Origin: Actinobacteria bacterium OV450
Lineage (GTDB): Bacteria; Actinomycetota; Actinomycetes; Streptomycetales; Streptomycetaceae
Direction of reading: 5' to 3'
NCBI GenBank assembly: GCA_001298555.1
Contig: LJCW01000390.1
Location: forward strand, 103,673 to 167,672
DNA: 64,000 bases
Shown: positions 1 to 8,598 of the stretch, piece by piece
Numbering within the stretch: the first letter of the stretch is position 1
Layout: each line of letters opens with the position of its first letter
Program-made: the position numbers and the translations under genes
The notes under the pieces: generated by a model
What the model saw: only the letters and a program-made list of their open reading frames with translations
What the model was told of the DNA's origin: nothing
Databases searched by the model: none

Positions 1-1279
1 AGCCGTCACCGGAGACCACGCCGTGCTGGGGCAGCTGACCGGTGGGCTGCCCGGGGACGGCCTGCCAGGTGCTGCCGCCGTCGGTGGAGCGGTAGAGGGA
101 GGTGGACCTGTCGGCGACGCCGACGTAGACCGTCTTGCTGCCGGCCGGGCCGTACGTCACGAAGGAGATGCCCGCGCCGCTGCCGGCCCCGTCCTTGACG
201 GGGAACGAGGAGACCTGGCTCCACGTCGCGCCGTGGTCGGTGCTGCGCCACAGGCCGTTCTTGCGTGTGCCCAGCAGCAGCGTGCCGTTGTCCGCGGGGT
301 TGATCGCCAGCCGCTCGCCCGCCCCGCGGCCGTCCTCGTTGCCGCCCAGCTTGAACGGCAGGTCGGTGCGCTGGAACGTGCGGCCACGGTCGTTGGAGCG
401 CAGGATCGCGCCGTTGCCGGCCCAGTTGTTGGTGTAGGTGCCCGTGGCGAGGTAGAGCCTGTCCGGGTCGACGGGGTCGGTGGCCAGTGCGTCGATGCCC
501 AGCAGGTTCCAGTCCTTCTCACCGAGCCAGTCGGTCAGCGGAACCCACTGCTCGGCCCCGGTGTCCCAGCGGTAGGCGCCGCCCATGTCGGTACGCGCGT
601 ACAGCAGGCCGCTCTCCCGCTGGTTGAACACCAGCCCGGTGACGTAACCGCCGCCCACCACCTGGGCGTTCCGCCACGTGTACGGTCCGGATCCGGACGC
701 CTGGGTCTCGGCCGTCCTCACCAGTTTCCACTGCTGGTTGGTGCCACCGTGGCCGCGATACTGGATGACCGCCGCTCCGTCGGCCGTGGAGCCACCGGAG
801 ACGTCCAGGACCTGGCCGCTCCTGCGGGAGGTGAGGACGACGGCGTCGGAACCGCTCACGTCGTCGATCCGCCATTGCTGGGAGGTGGAGGAGCTGTCGG
901 TCTGCTGCTCGGCGGCGGCCGCCTGAGCCGTCGCGTCGCCCGCCACGCCCAGCACTTTGCCGCTGTTGCGGTTCACCAGCTCGTAATAGCCGTCCCCGGT
1001 GGGTCTCAGCCTCCACTGCTGGTTGGCGGTGTTCTGGTCGGTCCACTGCTGGATGCGGGTGCCGTCGGCGGTGGAGAAGGCGTTGACGTCCAGCGCCTTG
1101 CCGCTGCGCACGGAAACCAACCGGTAGTACGCGTCGCCGTCGACCGTCGCGGCCCGCGAGTTCTCCTGTACGAACAGGAGGTACGGCACGAGGACGGCGG
1201 GCACACCGAGCAGCAGACCGGTCGCGGTCCAGCGACGGCGGTGACGCCCGCGGTGCCCGCCCTGCGTGGGGTTCTTCAT
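1..1279 (-). CDS. Secreted GH74 xyloglucanase with N-terminal ricin-type lectin domain, partial
   Basis: The 3' end is outside the window. The ATG at 1279 follows AAGGAGAA. Translation gives a basic N-terminus and a hydrophobic segment ending near SRAAT (signal peptide or membrane anchor), then a RicinB/CBM13-like domain at about residues 46-180 with three QQW motifs. A GH74 repeat begins near residue 190 and contains RTDMGGAYRWD, whose Asp corresponds to a catalytic Asp of GH74, and Asp-box type repeats such as RSTDGGSTW. GH74 enzymes cleave the beta-1,4-glucan backbone of xyloglucan outside the cell. The gene diverges from the sugar-sensing sigma factor gene, which is an obvious candidate regulator by position only. 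Family assignment is firm; true length and any C-terminal binding module cannot be seen. Confidence 0.88.
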   Translation of the reverse strand, partial: MKNPTQGGHRGRHRRRWTATGLLLGVPAVLVPYLLFVQENSRAATVDGDAYYRLVSVRSGKALDVNAFSTADGTRIQQWTDQNTANQQWRLRPTGDGYYELVNRNSGKVLGVAGDATAQAAAAEQQTDSSSTSQQWRIDDVSGSDAVVLTSRRSGQVLDVSGGSTADGAAVIQYRGHGGTNQQWKLVRTAETQASGSGPYTWRNAQVVGGGYVTGLVFNQRESGLLYARTDMGGAYRWDTGAEQWVPLTDWLGEKDWNLLGIDALATDPVDPDRLYLATGTYTNNWAGNGAILRSNDRGRTFQRTDLPFKLGGNEDGRGAGERLAINPADNGTLLLGTRKNGLWRSTDHGATWSQVSSFPVKDGAGSGAGISFVTYGPAGSKTVYVGVADRSTSLYRSTDGGSTWQAVPGQPTGQLPQHGVVSGDG

Positions 1280-1573
1280 GGGGGGTGTTCTCCTTGCATG
1301 CCATCAGAGGAAAGGTGGATCCGGCTACCGGACGACCGGGTCCGACTCCTTGTGGTCACAGGCCCGCCAAAGGGGTGCCTTGAGCCGGCAGCTTTTTCGG
1401 GTCACCTCGAAGTGCGGGTGGGAACTGACGGGTTGCGGGGTCGGACGCCCGGTGCCGCAGCTGGAACCACAGACGTCAACCCCTGGCCAAAGCACCGGCT
1501 TTGCCCGCATACCCTTGCCGACGTCAAGGTGTTGCGCCGTACGCGGCGGATCGCCCCCCTGAGGGGGGCGGGA

Positions 1574-3136
1574 ATGGGTCTCATGGATACGGATCACACG
1601 GGGCTGGTCGTCGCGGCCCAGGCCGGTGACGATCAGGCGCGCGAGGAACTGATCCGCGCGTACCTGCCGTTGCTCTACAACATCGTCCGGCGAGCGCTGA
1701 GCGGGCATGCCGACGTCGACGACGTCGTCCAGGAAACCCTGCTGCGCGTGGTGCGCGACCTGCCCGCCCTGCGGGCCCCGGAGAGCTTCCGGTCCTGGCT
1801 GGTGTCGATCACGCTCCGGCAGATCAACACGCACTGGCAGCGACGACGCGCCCTGGCGGACCGGACCGCGGTCATCGACGAGGCACTCCAGATGTCGGAC
1901 GGCGGCGCGGAACTCGAGGACATGACGATCCTGCGTCTGCATGCGTCGGACGAGCGCCGTCAGGTCGTCGAAGCCGGCCGGTGGCTCGACGCGGACCATC
2001 GGGTGCTGCTGTCGTTGTGGTGGCAGGAGTGCGCCGGACTGCTGAGCCGGGACGACATCGCCGCCGCGACGGGCCTCACCGCCGCTCACGTCGGAGTACG
2101 CCTGCAACGGATGCGTGAGCAGCTGGACCTCAGCCGGACCGTCGTCGCCGCGCTGGAGGCCCGCCCGCGCTGTCCGCGGTTGGACGAGACCGTCGTCGGC
2201 TGGGACGGTCTTCGTACATCGGTGTGGCGCAAGCGGATCGCGCGGCACACCCGCGACTGCCAGGTCTGCACGGCGACGACGACCCGACGGGTCCCTGCTG
2301 AACTGCTGCTCCTCAGCCTCGCGCCGCTGGCGGTCCCGGCCGGACTCCTCGCCGCGCTGGCGGCCAAGGGTCTGCTGTCAGGTACGGCCGCGAGCGCCGT
2401 CGGGCTGGCCGCGGCACCCGTCGCCGTCGGCACGGCGACGGGTGGAGGCGCGGGTGGAGGCGCTCTGCACAGCTCGCTGATCGCCAAACTGCCTGCACTG
2501 ACCGCTCATCAGCTGGTGGGGCTCGCCACCGGCGCGGTGCTCATCGCCGGGGCCGCCACCTACGCGACATGGCCCGAGCCGGCGCACCGGGCGCCCGGCG
2601 TCATCGCCGCTCCCACGGGCGGCAACCCCACGGCGATCCCGCCGAGCGCCACCACGTCGGCCGAACCGTCCCCGGTGAATCCGTCGGCCGGGGCGGCCGC
2701 TGTTCCGCTGGGCGCACAGACACTGGAGTCTGTGGACGAACCCGCCCTGTACCTCGCGTACGCCGGCGACTTCGCGACGCTCGGCCGGGTCTCGGCGTCC
2801 AGCAGCACGCAGACACGGCAGCGGGTCACGTTCACCGTCCTCCGGGGGCTGGCCGACGCACGGTGCGTCACCTTCCGATCCGCCGACGGACGCTATCTGC
2901 GCCACCGTGAACTGCGGCTCCGCCTGAGCACCGACGACGGCAGCGAACTGTTCCGTGAAGACGCCACCTTCTGCCCGAGCGCCGGGTCGGTCACCGGGTC
3001 CGTGTCCCTCCACGCGCACAACTATCCCGGATCGGTCATCCGCCACCGCGACGGCGGGATCTGGCTCGACGGCTCCGACGGCACCCGGGCCTTCGCCGAC
3101 CAGGCTTCCTTCATCGTGCGCAGGGGCCTCGGTTGA
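1574..3136 (+). CDS. ECF sigma factor fused to zinc anti-sigma motif, membrane segment(s) and AbfB sugar-binding domain
   Basis: A 520-aa protein. The ATG at 1574 follows GAGGGGGG; a second ATG at 1583 is possible, and the open frame further upstream is not needed. Residues about 15-90 are sigma region 2 (DVDDVVQETLLRVVRDL) and about 130-190 region 4 (helix-turn-helix). Residues 225-232 read HTRDCQVC, the HxxxCxxC motif of zinc anti-sigma (ZAS) domains. Hydrophobic stretches follow at about 240-285 and 313-333, then a Pro/Ser/Thr linker, and from about 379 to the end an AbfB/CBM42-like domain (DGSELFREDATF, NYPGSVIRHRDG). AbfB modules bind arabinofuranose side chains. The inferred picture is a one-protein sensor: a membrane-held sigma factor released when the outer domain meets arabinoxylan. 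Its neighbours on both sides are hemicellulases. Confidence 0.85.
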   Translation: MGLMDTDHTGLVVAAQAGDDQAREELIRAYLPLLYNIVRRALSGHADVDDVVQETLLRVVRDLPALRAPESFRSWLVSITLRQINTHWQRRRALADRTAVIDEALQMSDGGAELEDMTILRLHASDERRQVVEAGRWLDADHRVLLSLWWQECAGLLSRDDIAAATGLTAAHVGVRLQRMREQLDLSRTVVAALEARPRCPRLDETVVGWDGLRTSVWRKRIARHTRDCQVCTATTTRRVPAELLLLSLAPLAVPAGLLAALAAKGLLSGTAASAVGLAAAPVAVGTATGGGAGGGALHSSLIAKLPALTAHQLVGLATGAVLIAGAATYATWPEPAHRAPGVIAAPTGGNPTAIPPSATTSAEPSPVNPSAGAAAVPLGAQTLESVDEPALYLAYAGDFATLGRVSASSSTQTRQRVTFTVLRGLADARCVTFRSADGRYLRHRELRLRLSTDDGSELFREDATFCPSAGSVTGSVSLHAHNYPGSVIRHRDGGIWLDGSDGTRAFADQASFIVRRGLG

Positions 3137-3448
3137 CAACCCCCTGAGCATCCGGACCGAGTCGGAGTCCGGTCGCCACGACCGCCACGGCGCCACTCCC
3201 GGAACCGCATGTGACCAGGGTGGCGTGCACTTCCCACAGGGCGGCCGGACCGCGGGGCCCGGCATAACGCTTTCTGCCTGCGAGATGCATCACTGAGAAA
3301 TCGTCGGGGCGGCGCGACTTTTTTGTTACGCGACCACGAGTTCGGGGGCCTCCACTTCGTGGGGTGTCCTTCCCGCCGCTCACCACGTGTGCCGGCGCCG
3401 GAGGCTCCCACTCCCCCAGCAATGCATCTCCTGAAGAAAGCACCTCCC
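3137..3448. other. Intergenic region between sigma factor and xylanase genes
   Basis: I see no gene here. An AT-rich stretch with a run of seven T at about 3318-3325 may mark promoter or leader DNA of the downstream xylanase. I found neither a CGAAA-N3-TTTCG box nor a LacI-type CGCG-centred palindrome, unlike the other hemicellulase promoters of this window. Confidence 0.4.
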
Positions 3449-3604
3449 ATGACCCCACACACCCACGAACCCCGGGCGACCGGTGCGCTGGAACGGCGCC
3501 GCGTCCTGCACCGCAGCCACCCCGCAGCGGATCCGACCGCACCGGCCGCTGCCCACCCGGTCACAGCGCCCAAGGCGACCCGCGATCCCCGAGGAGAGTC
3601 ATGA
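3449..3604 (+). CDS. Possible 51-aa upstream ORF coupled to the xylanase gene
   Basis: The ATG at 3449 is preceded by a weak purine stretch (GAAGAAAG, 9 nt away). The frame ends in a TGA that overlaps the xylanase ATG as ATGA, the usual sign of translational coupling. The peptide is rich in Pro, Ala, His and Arg and resembles no family I know. It could equally be a chance open frame in GC-rich leader DNA; ribosome profiling or conservation of the ATGA overlap would decide. Confidence 0.25.
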   Translation: MTPHTHEPRATGALERRRVLHRSHPAADPTAPAAAHPVTAPKATRDPRGES

Positions 3605-5976
3605 AGGGCCTGCACCGGCTCGGACGGAGCCGCCGCACACTGGCGATAGGACTGTCGTCCGCGGCGCTGCTGGCCGGCGTCGTGACGCTTCTCCCCGACT
3701 CCGCCGGAGCGGCGACCCTGGGTACGCAGGCGACCCCCTCGGGCAGGTACTTCGGCACGGCTGTGGCTGCCGGGAGGCTGGGCGACTCGGCGTACACCGC
3801 GATCTCGGACCGTGAGTTCAACATGATCACCCCCGAGAACGAGATGAAGTGGGACGCCGTGGAACCGTCCCGCGGCACCTTCGCCTTCGGCCCCGCCGAC
3901 CAGATCGTCAACCGTGCCGCGGCACACGGTCAGCGCATGCGCGGCCACACCGCGGTCTGGCACTCGCAGCTCCCCTCTTGGGTCAGCTCCATCGGCGACG
4001 CGAACACGCTGCGCGGCGTGATGAACAACCACATCACCACCTTGATGACCCACTACAAGGGCAAGGTCTACGCCTGGGACGTGGTCAACGAGGCGTTCGC
4101 CGACGGCTCCACCCAGCACCGCAGCTCGGTGTTCCAGAACGTGCTGGGCAACGGCTTCATCGAGGAGGCGTTCCGCACCGCCCGGGCGGCCGACCCCTCG
4201 GCCAAGCTCTGCTACAACGACTACAACATCGAGAACTGGTCGGACGCGAAGACCCAGGGCGTCTACAACATGGTCAAGGACTTCAAGTCCCGCGGCGTGC
4301 CGATCGACTGCGTCGGGTTCCAGAGCCACTTCGGCACCGGCGGGCCGCCGTCCAGCTTCCAGACCACCCTGTCGAACTTCGCCGCCCTGGGTGTCGACGT
4401 CCAGATCACCGAGCTGGACATCGCCCAGGCGTCACCCACCCACTACGCCAACACGGTCAAGGCCTGCCTGTCCGTGGCCCGGTGCACCGGCATCACGGTA
4501 TGGGGCGTCCGCGACCGCGACTCGTGGCGCCGCGGCGAGAACCCCCTGCTGTTCGACGACAACGGCAAACCCAAGGCCGCCTACACCGCCGTCGTGAACG
4601 CCCTCGCGACCGCCCCCGCCACCGCCGACGGGACCGGTACCGGAACGATCAAGGGCGTCGCCTCCGGTCGCTGTATCGACATCGACGGTTCCACCACCGT
4701 CAACGGAACCCAGGCGCAGCTGTGGGACTGCCACGGACGAACCAACCAGCGCTGGACCTACACCGCCGACAAGCAGCTGATGATCTACGGCAACAAGTGC
4801 CTCGGCGCCAGGGCCAACGGCACCGTCAACGGCACCGCGGTGGTCATCGAGGACTGCAACGGCGGCGCCGGCCAGCAGTGGAACATCAACACCGACGGCA
4901 CGATCGCCGGCGTACAGTCCGGGCTGTGCCTCGACGCCGTCGGCGCGGGCACCGCCAACCGCACCAGGATCCAGCTGTACGCCTGCTGGTCCGGCGGCGG
5001 CAACCAGAAGTGGACCGGCCTGTCCGGGACGCCGGCCCCGACGACGCCCGCGCCGACGGGCGGCACGTGTGCCCTTCCGTCGACGTACCGGTGGACGTCG
5101 ACGGGGGCTCTGGCGCAGCCGGCGAACGGCTGGGCTTCGCTGAAGGACTTCACCACCGTGACGTACAACGGCAAGCACCTGGTCTACGGGTCCAACTTCT
5201 CGGGATCGTCGTACGGCTCGATGATGTTCGGTCCCTTCACGAACTGGTCGGACATGGCGTCGGCCGGCCAGTCCGGCATGAGCCAGACCGCGGTGGCGCC
5301 GACGCTGTTCTACTTCGCGCCCAAGAAGATCTGGGTGCTGGCGTACCAGTGGGGCCCGTGGCCCTTCATCTACCGCACGTCGAGCGACCCCGCCAACCCC
5401 AACGGCTGGTCGGCGCCGCAGCCGCTGTTCACCGGAAGCATTCCGCGCACCGATTCCCCCACCGGCCCGATCGACCAGACCCTGATCGCCGACGACCAGA
5501 ACATCCACCTGTTCTTCGCCGGTGACAACGGCAAGATCTACCGGGCGAGCATGCCGATCGGGAACTTCCCGGGCAACTTCGGCTCGTCGTACACGACGGT
5601 CATGAGCGATACGCCGGACAACCTGTTCGAGGCGCCGCAGGTCTACAAGGTCAAGGGTCAGAACCAGTACCTCATGATCGTTGAGGCGAGGGGCGCGAAC
5701 GGGCGCTACTTCCGCTCGTTCACGGCCTCCAGCCTGAGCGGTCCGTGGGCCCCGCAGGCCGCGACCGAGAGCAACCCCTTCGCGGGCAAGGCCAACAGCG
5801 GTGCCACCTGGACCAACGACGTCAGCCACGGTGACCTGGTCCGCGACAACCCCGACCAGACCATGACCGTCGACCCCTGCAACCTGCAGTTCCTCTACCA
5901 GGGCAAGTCCCCCACCGCCGGCGGCCCCTACGACCAACTGCCGTACCGGCCGGCCGTCCTCACCCTGCGGCGCTGA
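3601..5976 (+). CDS. Secreted bifunctional GH10 xylanase - CBM13 - GH62 arabinofuranosidase
   Basis: A 791-aa protein; the ATG at 3601 follows GAGGAG. A Sec signal peptide (hydrophobic core, cleavage near AGAA) is followed by a GH10 domain at about residues 40-335 with acid/base Glu164 in DVVNEAF and nucleophile Glu271 in ITELDIA. Residues about 348-478 are a three-fold ricin/CBM13 xylan-binding domain with repeated QxW motifs. After a short Pro/Thr linker comes a GH62 domain, about 488-791, with SLKDFT, GPIDQTLI and LFEAPQVYK carrying the expected catalytic Asp and Glu residues. GH10 cuts the xylan backbone and GH62 removes arabinofuranose branches, so one polypeptide can open arabinoxylan. 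The usual two-domain XlnA layout is also present in the window; this copy has gained GH62, very similar to the neighbouring stand-alone GH62 gene. Confidence 0.93.
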   Translation: MKGLHRLGRSRRTLAIGLSSAALLAGVVTLLPDSAGAATLGTQATPSGRYFGTAVAAGRLGDSAYTAISDREFNMITPENEMKWDAVEPSRGTFAFGPADQIVNRAAAHGQRMRGHTAVWHSQLPSWVSSIGDANTLRGVMNNHITTLMTHYKGKVYAWDVVNEAFADGSTQHRSSVFQNVLGNGFIEEAFRTARAADPSAKLCYNDYNIENWSDAKTQGVYNMVKDFKSRGVPIDCVGFQSHFGTGGPPSSFQTTLSNFAALGVDVQITELDIAQASPTHYANTVKACLSVARCTGITVWGVRDRDSWRRGENPLLFDDNGKPKAAYTAVVNALATAPATADGTGTGTIKGVASGRCIDIDGSTTVNGTQAQLWDCHGRTNQRWTYTADKQLMIYGNKCLGARANGTVNGTAVVIEDCNGGAGQQWNINTDGTIAGVQSGLCLDAVGAGTANRTRIQLYACWSGGGNQKWTGLSGTPAPTTPAPTGGTCALPSTYRWTSTGALAQPANGWASLKDFTTVTYNGKHLVYGSNFSGSSYGSMMFGPFTNWSDMASAGQSGMSQTAVAPTLFYFAPKKIWVLAYQWGPWPFIYRTSSDPANPNGWSAPQPLFTGSIPRTDSPTGPIDQTLIADDQNIHLFFAGDNGKIYRASMPIGNFPGNFGSSYTTVMSDTPDNLFEAPQVYKVKGQNQYLMIVEARGANGRYFRSFTASSLSGPWAPQAATESNPFAGKANSGATWTNDVSHGDLVRDNPDQTMTVDPCNLQFLYQGKSPTAGGPYDQLPYRPAVLTLRR

Positions 5977-6009
5977 CCTGCCCACCTCCTGACCGATCCC
6001 ACCGCCTCG

Positions 6010-6051
6010 AGGAACCCCAGCCGTGCGTCGGCCGGGGTTCCTCTCCTTTTT
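6010..6051. terminator. Rho-independent terminator between convergent genes
   Basis: A stem AGGAACCCC(A)GCC / GGC(C)GGGGTTCCT with a 7-nt loop is followed on the plus strand by CTCCTTTTTG. It lies between the convergent bifunctional xylanase and GH62 genes and may serve both. Confidence 0.85.
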
Positions 6052-6065
6052 GTGGACTTTCGTCG

Positions 6066-7541
6066 TCAGCGCTGCAGTGTCAGCAGACCCGGCCGGTAGG
6101 GCAGGAGGCCGTAGTCGGCGCCGTCGGAGCTGGGGCTGCGTCCTTGGTAGAGCAACTGCAGATGGCAGGGATCGACGGTCATGGTCTGATCCGCGCTGGT
6201 GCGGATCAGTTCGCCGTGGCTGATGTCGTTGGTCCAGGTGGCGCCGCTGTTCGCCTTCCCGGCGAAGGGGTTGCTCTCGGTCGCGGCCTGGGGCGTCCAT
6301 GAGCCGTTCAGGCTGGTGGCCGTGAACGAGCGGAAGTAGCGGCCCTGGGAGCCGATCGCTTCGACGATCATGAGGTAGCGGTCCTGGCCCTGGAGCTTGT
6401 AGACCTGCGGGGCTTCGAACAGGTTGTTCGTCGTGTCACTCATGATCACGGTCGAGGTCGTGCCGAAACTGCCGGGGAAGTTCCCGATCGGCATGCTGGC
6501 CCGGTAGATCTTGCCGTTGTCCCCGGCGAAGAACAGGTACATGTTCTCGTTGTCACCGATGAGCGTCTGGTCGATGGGTCCCGTTCCGGAGCCGGCGATG
6601 CCTCCGGAGAAGAGCACCTGCGGTGATGACCAGCCCTGGGGGTTGGTGGGGTCGCTCGACGTCCGGTAGGAGAAGGCGGTTCCACCCCACTGGTAGGTGA
6701 GCACCCAGATGTTCTTCGGGGCGAAGTAGAAGAGCGTGGGTGCGACGGTGGAAGTCGACATCGTGTTCTGCCCGGCCGAGGCCATGTCCGACCAGTTGGT
6801 GAACAGGCCGAAGTTCATCGATCCCCAGTTCGTCCCCGTGTCGTGCGTCGTCGCGTACACGAGCTGCCTGCCGTTGTAGGGGACGACGGTGAAGTCCTTG
6901 AGCGAGACCCACCCCGGCTTGGGCTGCGCCAGCGCGCCCGTTGACGTCCAGCGGTAGGTCGACGGAAGACTGCACGGGCCGGAGTTGCCGCCGCCGACCT
7001 GGACGAGCCGCCACTGCTGGTTGTTGCCGCCCCAGTCGTCGTACTGGACGACGTTCGCGTTGTCGGCGGTGGAACCGCCCTGGACTTCCAGGGCCTTGTT
7101 GCTGTGGCGCGCGACGAACCTCACGTAGCCGTCCGAGCTGTCGGCCAGCCGCCACTGCTGGTTGGTCCCGTTCACATCGGCCCACTGGACGATCGGGGCA
7201 CCGTTCGCGGTGGACCCGTTCTGGACGTCCAGCACCTTGCCGGAGTGGCGGGACTTGATGCGGTAGTAACCACCACCGGAGTCGACGAACTGCCACTGCT
7301 GCTGGTTCTGATCATTCCTGGTCCACTGGGTGATGCGGGCGCCGTCGCCGGTCGCCAGGTTGTAGACGTCCAGGGCCTTGCCGCTGTTGCGGTTGACCAG
7401 CACGTACGAGGCTTCGGTGTCGACGGCCGGCGCCGCGCCGGCGGGCTGGACACTGAGGAAGGTGACCAGCAGCAGCAGCGGCGCGATGACGGCGAGCAGG
7501 CGTCGTCTCAGGTGGACCGGGGACGGTTGGCGATACCACAT
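6066..7541 (-). CDS. Secreted CBM13-GH62 alpha-L-arabinofuranosidase
   Basis: A 491-aa protein; the ATG at 7541 follows GAAGGAGC. A signal peptide (VIAPLLLLVTFL core, cleavage near AGAA) leads into a ricin/CBM13-like domain (about residues 45-180, QQW repeats), then a GH62 catalytic domain (about 190-491) with SLKDFT, GPIDQTLI and LFEAPQVYK. GH62 enzymes release L-arabinofuranose from arabinoxylan. The domain order is reversed relative to the neighbouring GH10-CBM13-GH62 enzyme. The two GH62 regions are very similar in DNA and lie tail to tail. The TGTTAGCGCTAACA operator upstream indicates control by a LacI-family repressor different from BxlR. Confidence 0.93.
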   Translation of the reverse strand: MWYRQPSPVHLRRRLLAVIAPLLLLVTFLSVQPAGAAPAVDTEASYVLVNRNSGKALDVYNLATGDGARITQWTRNDQNQQQWQFVDSGGGYYRIKSRHSGKVLDVQNGSTANGAPIVQWADVNGTNQQWRLADSSDGYVRFVARHSNKALEVQGGSTADNANVVQYDDWGGNNQQWRLVQVGGGNSGPCSLPSTYRWTSTGALAQPKPGWVSLKDFTVVPYNGRQLVYATTHDTGTNWGSMNFGLFTNWSDMASAGQNTMSTSTVAPTLFYFAPKNIWVLTYQWGGTAFSYRTSSDPTNPQGWSSPQVLFSGGIAGSGTGPIDQTLIGDNENMYLFFAGDNGKIYRASMPIGNFPGSFGTTSTVIMSDTTNNLFEAPQVYKLQGQDRYLMIVEAIGSQGRYFRSFTATSLNGSWTPQAATESNPFAGKANSGATWTNDISHGELIRTSADQTMTVDPCHLQLLYQGRSPSSDGADYGLLPYRPGLLTLQR

Positions 7542-7682
7542 CAGAAGAGCTCCTTCGGGGAGGGTGGGGATGAGGTGACCCCGCCGGGCCGCGGAACGGC
7601 TGCGGCCAGGGGGCCGTCACGCCGGCGGATCCAGCGGGCGTCCAGCAGTTCACGTTTCATGCGGTGGGCCGCGGGCCGGCGA

Positions 7683-7696
7683 TGTTAGCGCTAACA
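7683..7696. promoter_or_regulatory. LacI-type operator TGTTAGCGCTAACA upstream of GH62
   Basis: A perfect 14-bp palindrome with the GCGC-type centre of LacI-family sites, 142 bp upstream of the GH62 start. No second copy was found at the other glycoside hydrolase genes here, which suggests a separate (perhaps arabinose-responsive) regulator encoded elsewhere. Confidence 0.7.
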
Positions 7697-7767
7697 AAAT
7701 TGGGTATGCCGATGCGGTCAGGCGTTTCACAACGTCTCCTGGGGGGGGAAGCTCGCGGCGGGACGGG

Positions 7768-8598
7768 TCAGTCCTTGGTGGCGCCCGCCGTGAGGCCGCC
7801 GATCAGCTGCCGCTCGGCGACGGCGTAGAACGCGAGGGCGGGGATCATGGCGAGCACGATGTAGGCGAGGACGAGCGCGTAGTCGGTCGAGTACTGGCCC
7901 TGGAACTGCTGGACCCCGACCGGGACCGTCTGCCATTTCGGGTCGTTGAACACCAGCAGCGGCAGGAAGAAGTTGTTCCAGCTCGCGACGATCGCCAGCA
8001 CCGAGACCGTGCCGAGCGCCGGACGCGCCATCGGCAGCAGGATCTTCCAGAAGAAGCGGAACTTGCCGCAGCCGTCCATGACGGCCGCCTCCTCGACCTC
8101 CGCCGGGACCGTCCGGAAGAATCCCCTCAGAATGGTGATCGTCATGGGGAGCCCGAAGGCCGCCTGGGGAAGGATCACTCCGAGCGGGTTGTCGAGCAGG
8201 TCGAAGTTGCGCAGCAGCAGGAACAGCGGCAGGACTGCCACCGCGAACGGGAACATGAGCCCGATCGTGAACAGCGTGTAGAACAGCTCCCTGCCCCGGA
8301 AGGCGTAGCGGGCCAGGGCGAACGCCGCCATCGCGGACGCCGCCACCGTGCAGCACGTCGTGCCGATCGCGATGCCCGCGCTGTTGGCGATCTGCCGCCA
8401 GAACGTTCCGTCGCCGAGTATGCCGGTGTAGTTGCCGGTCCTCCAGTGCCGGGGCAGCCCGAACGGGTTGGTCGTCAGCTCGCCGGTGCTCTTGAACCCG
8501 GAGATCACCGCGTAGACGAGCGGCACGACGACGAACGCGCCGATCAGCCAGACCACGGCGTGCAGCGACAGGCCTCGTGCGGTCCTGCGGGCGTTCAC
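7768..8598 (-). CDS. bxlG: Xylo-oligosaccharide ABC permease, MalG type
   Basis: A 276-aa inner-membrane protein with about six membrane helices and the permease loop EEAAVMDGCGKFRFFWKILLP, the EAA contact site for the ATPase. The GTG start overlaps the upstream permease stop as GTGA. It is the last gene of a three-gene importer operon (binding protein, MalF-type and MalG-type permease). No ATPase is encoded nearby; in Streptomyces the shared MsiK ATPase normally energises such importers (established knowledge). Substrate is inferred from the adjacent LacI regulator, GH3 and GH43 xylosidases, which together match the bxl locus layout. Confidence 0.88.
   Translation of the reverse strand: MNARRTARGLSLHAVVWLIGAFVVVPLVYAVISGFKSTGELTTNPFGLPRHWRTGNYTGILGDGTFWRQIANSAGIAIGTTCCTVAASAMAAFALARYAFRGRELFYTLFTIGLMFPFAVAVLPLFLLLRNFDLLDNPLGVILPQAAFGLPMTITILRGFFRTVPAEVEEAAVMDGCGKFRFFWKILLPMARPALGTVSVLAIVASWNNFFLPLLVFNDPKWQTVPVGVQQFQGQYSTDYALVLAYIVLAMIPALAFYAVAERQLIGGLTAGATKD

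Noticed and set aside
1472..1527. Two copies of GACGTCAA, 48 bp apart, before the sigma factor gene
   Set aside because: Too short, and no -35/-10 pair of ECF type at a sensible spacing; could be chance.
23..1573. Open frame extending the sigma factor about 500 codons upstream
   Set aside because: The opposite strand encodes a clear GH74 enzyme with ribosome site and signal peptide over 1-1279; the open plus frame is a GC-rich shadow.
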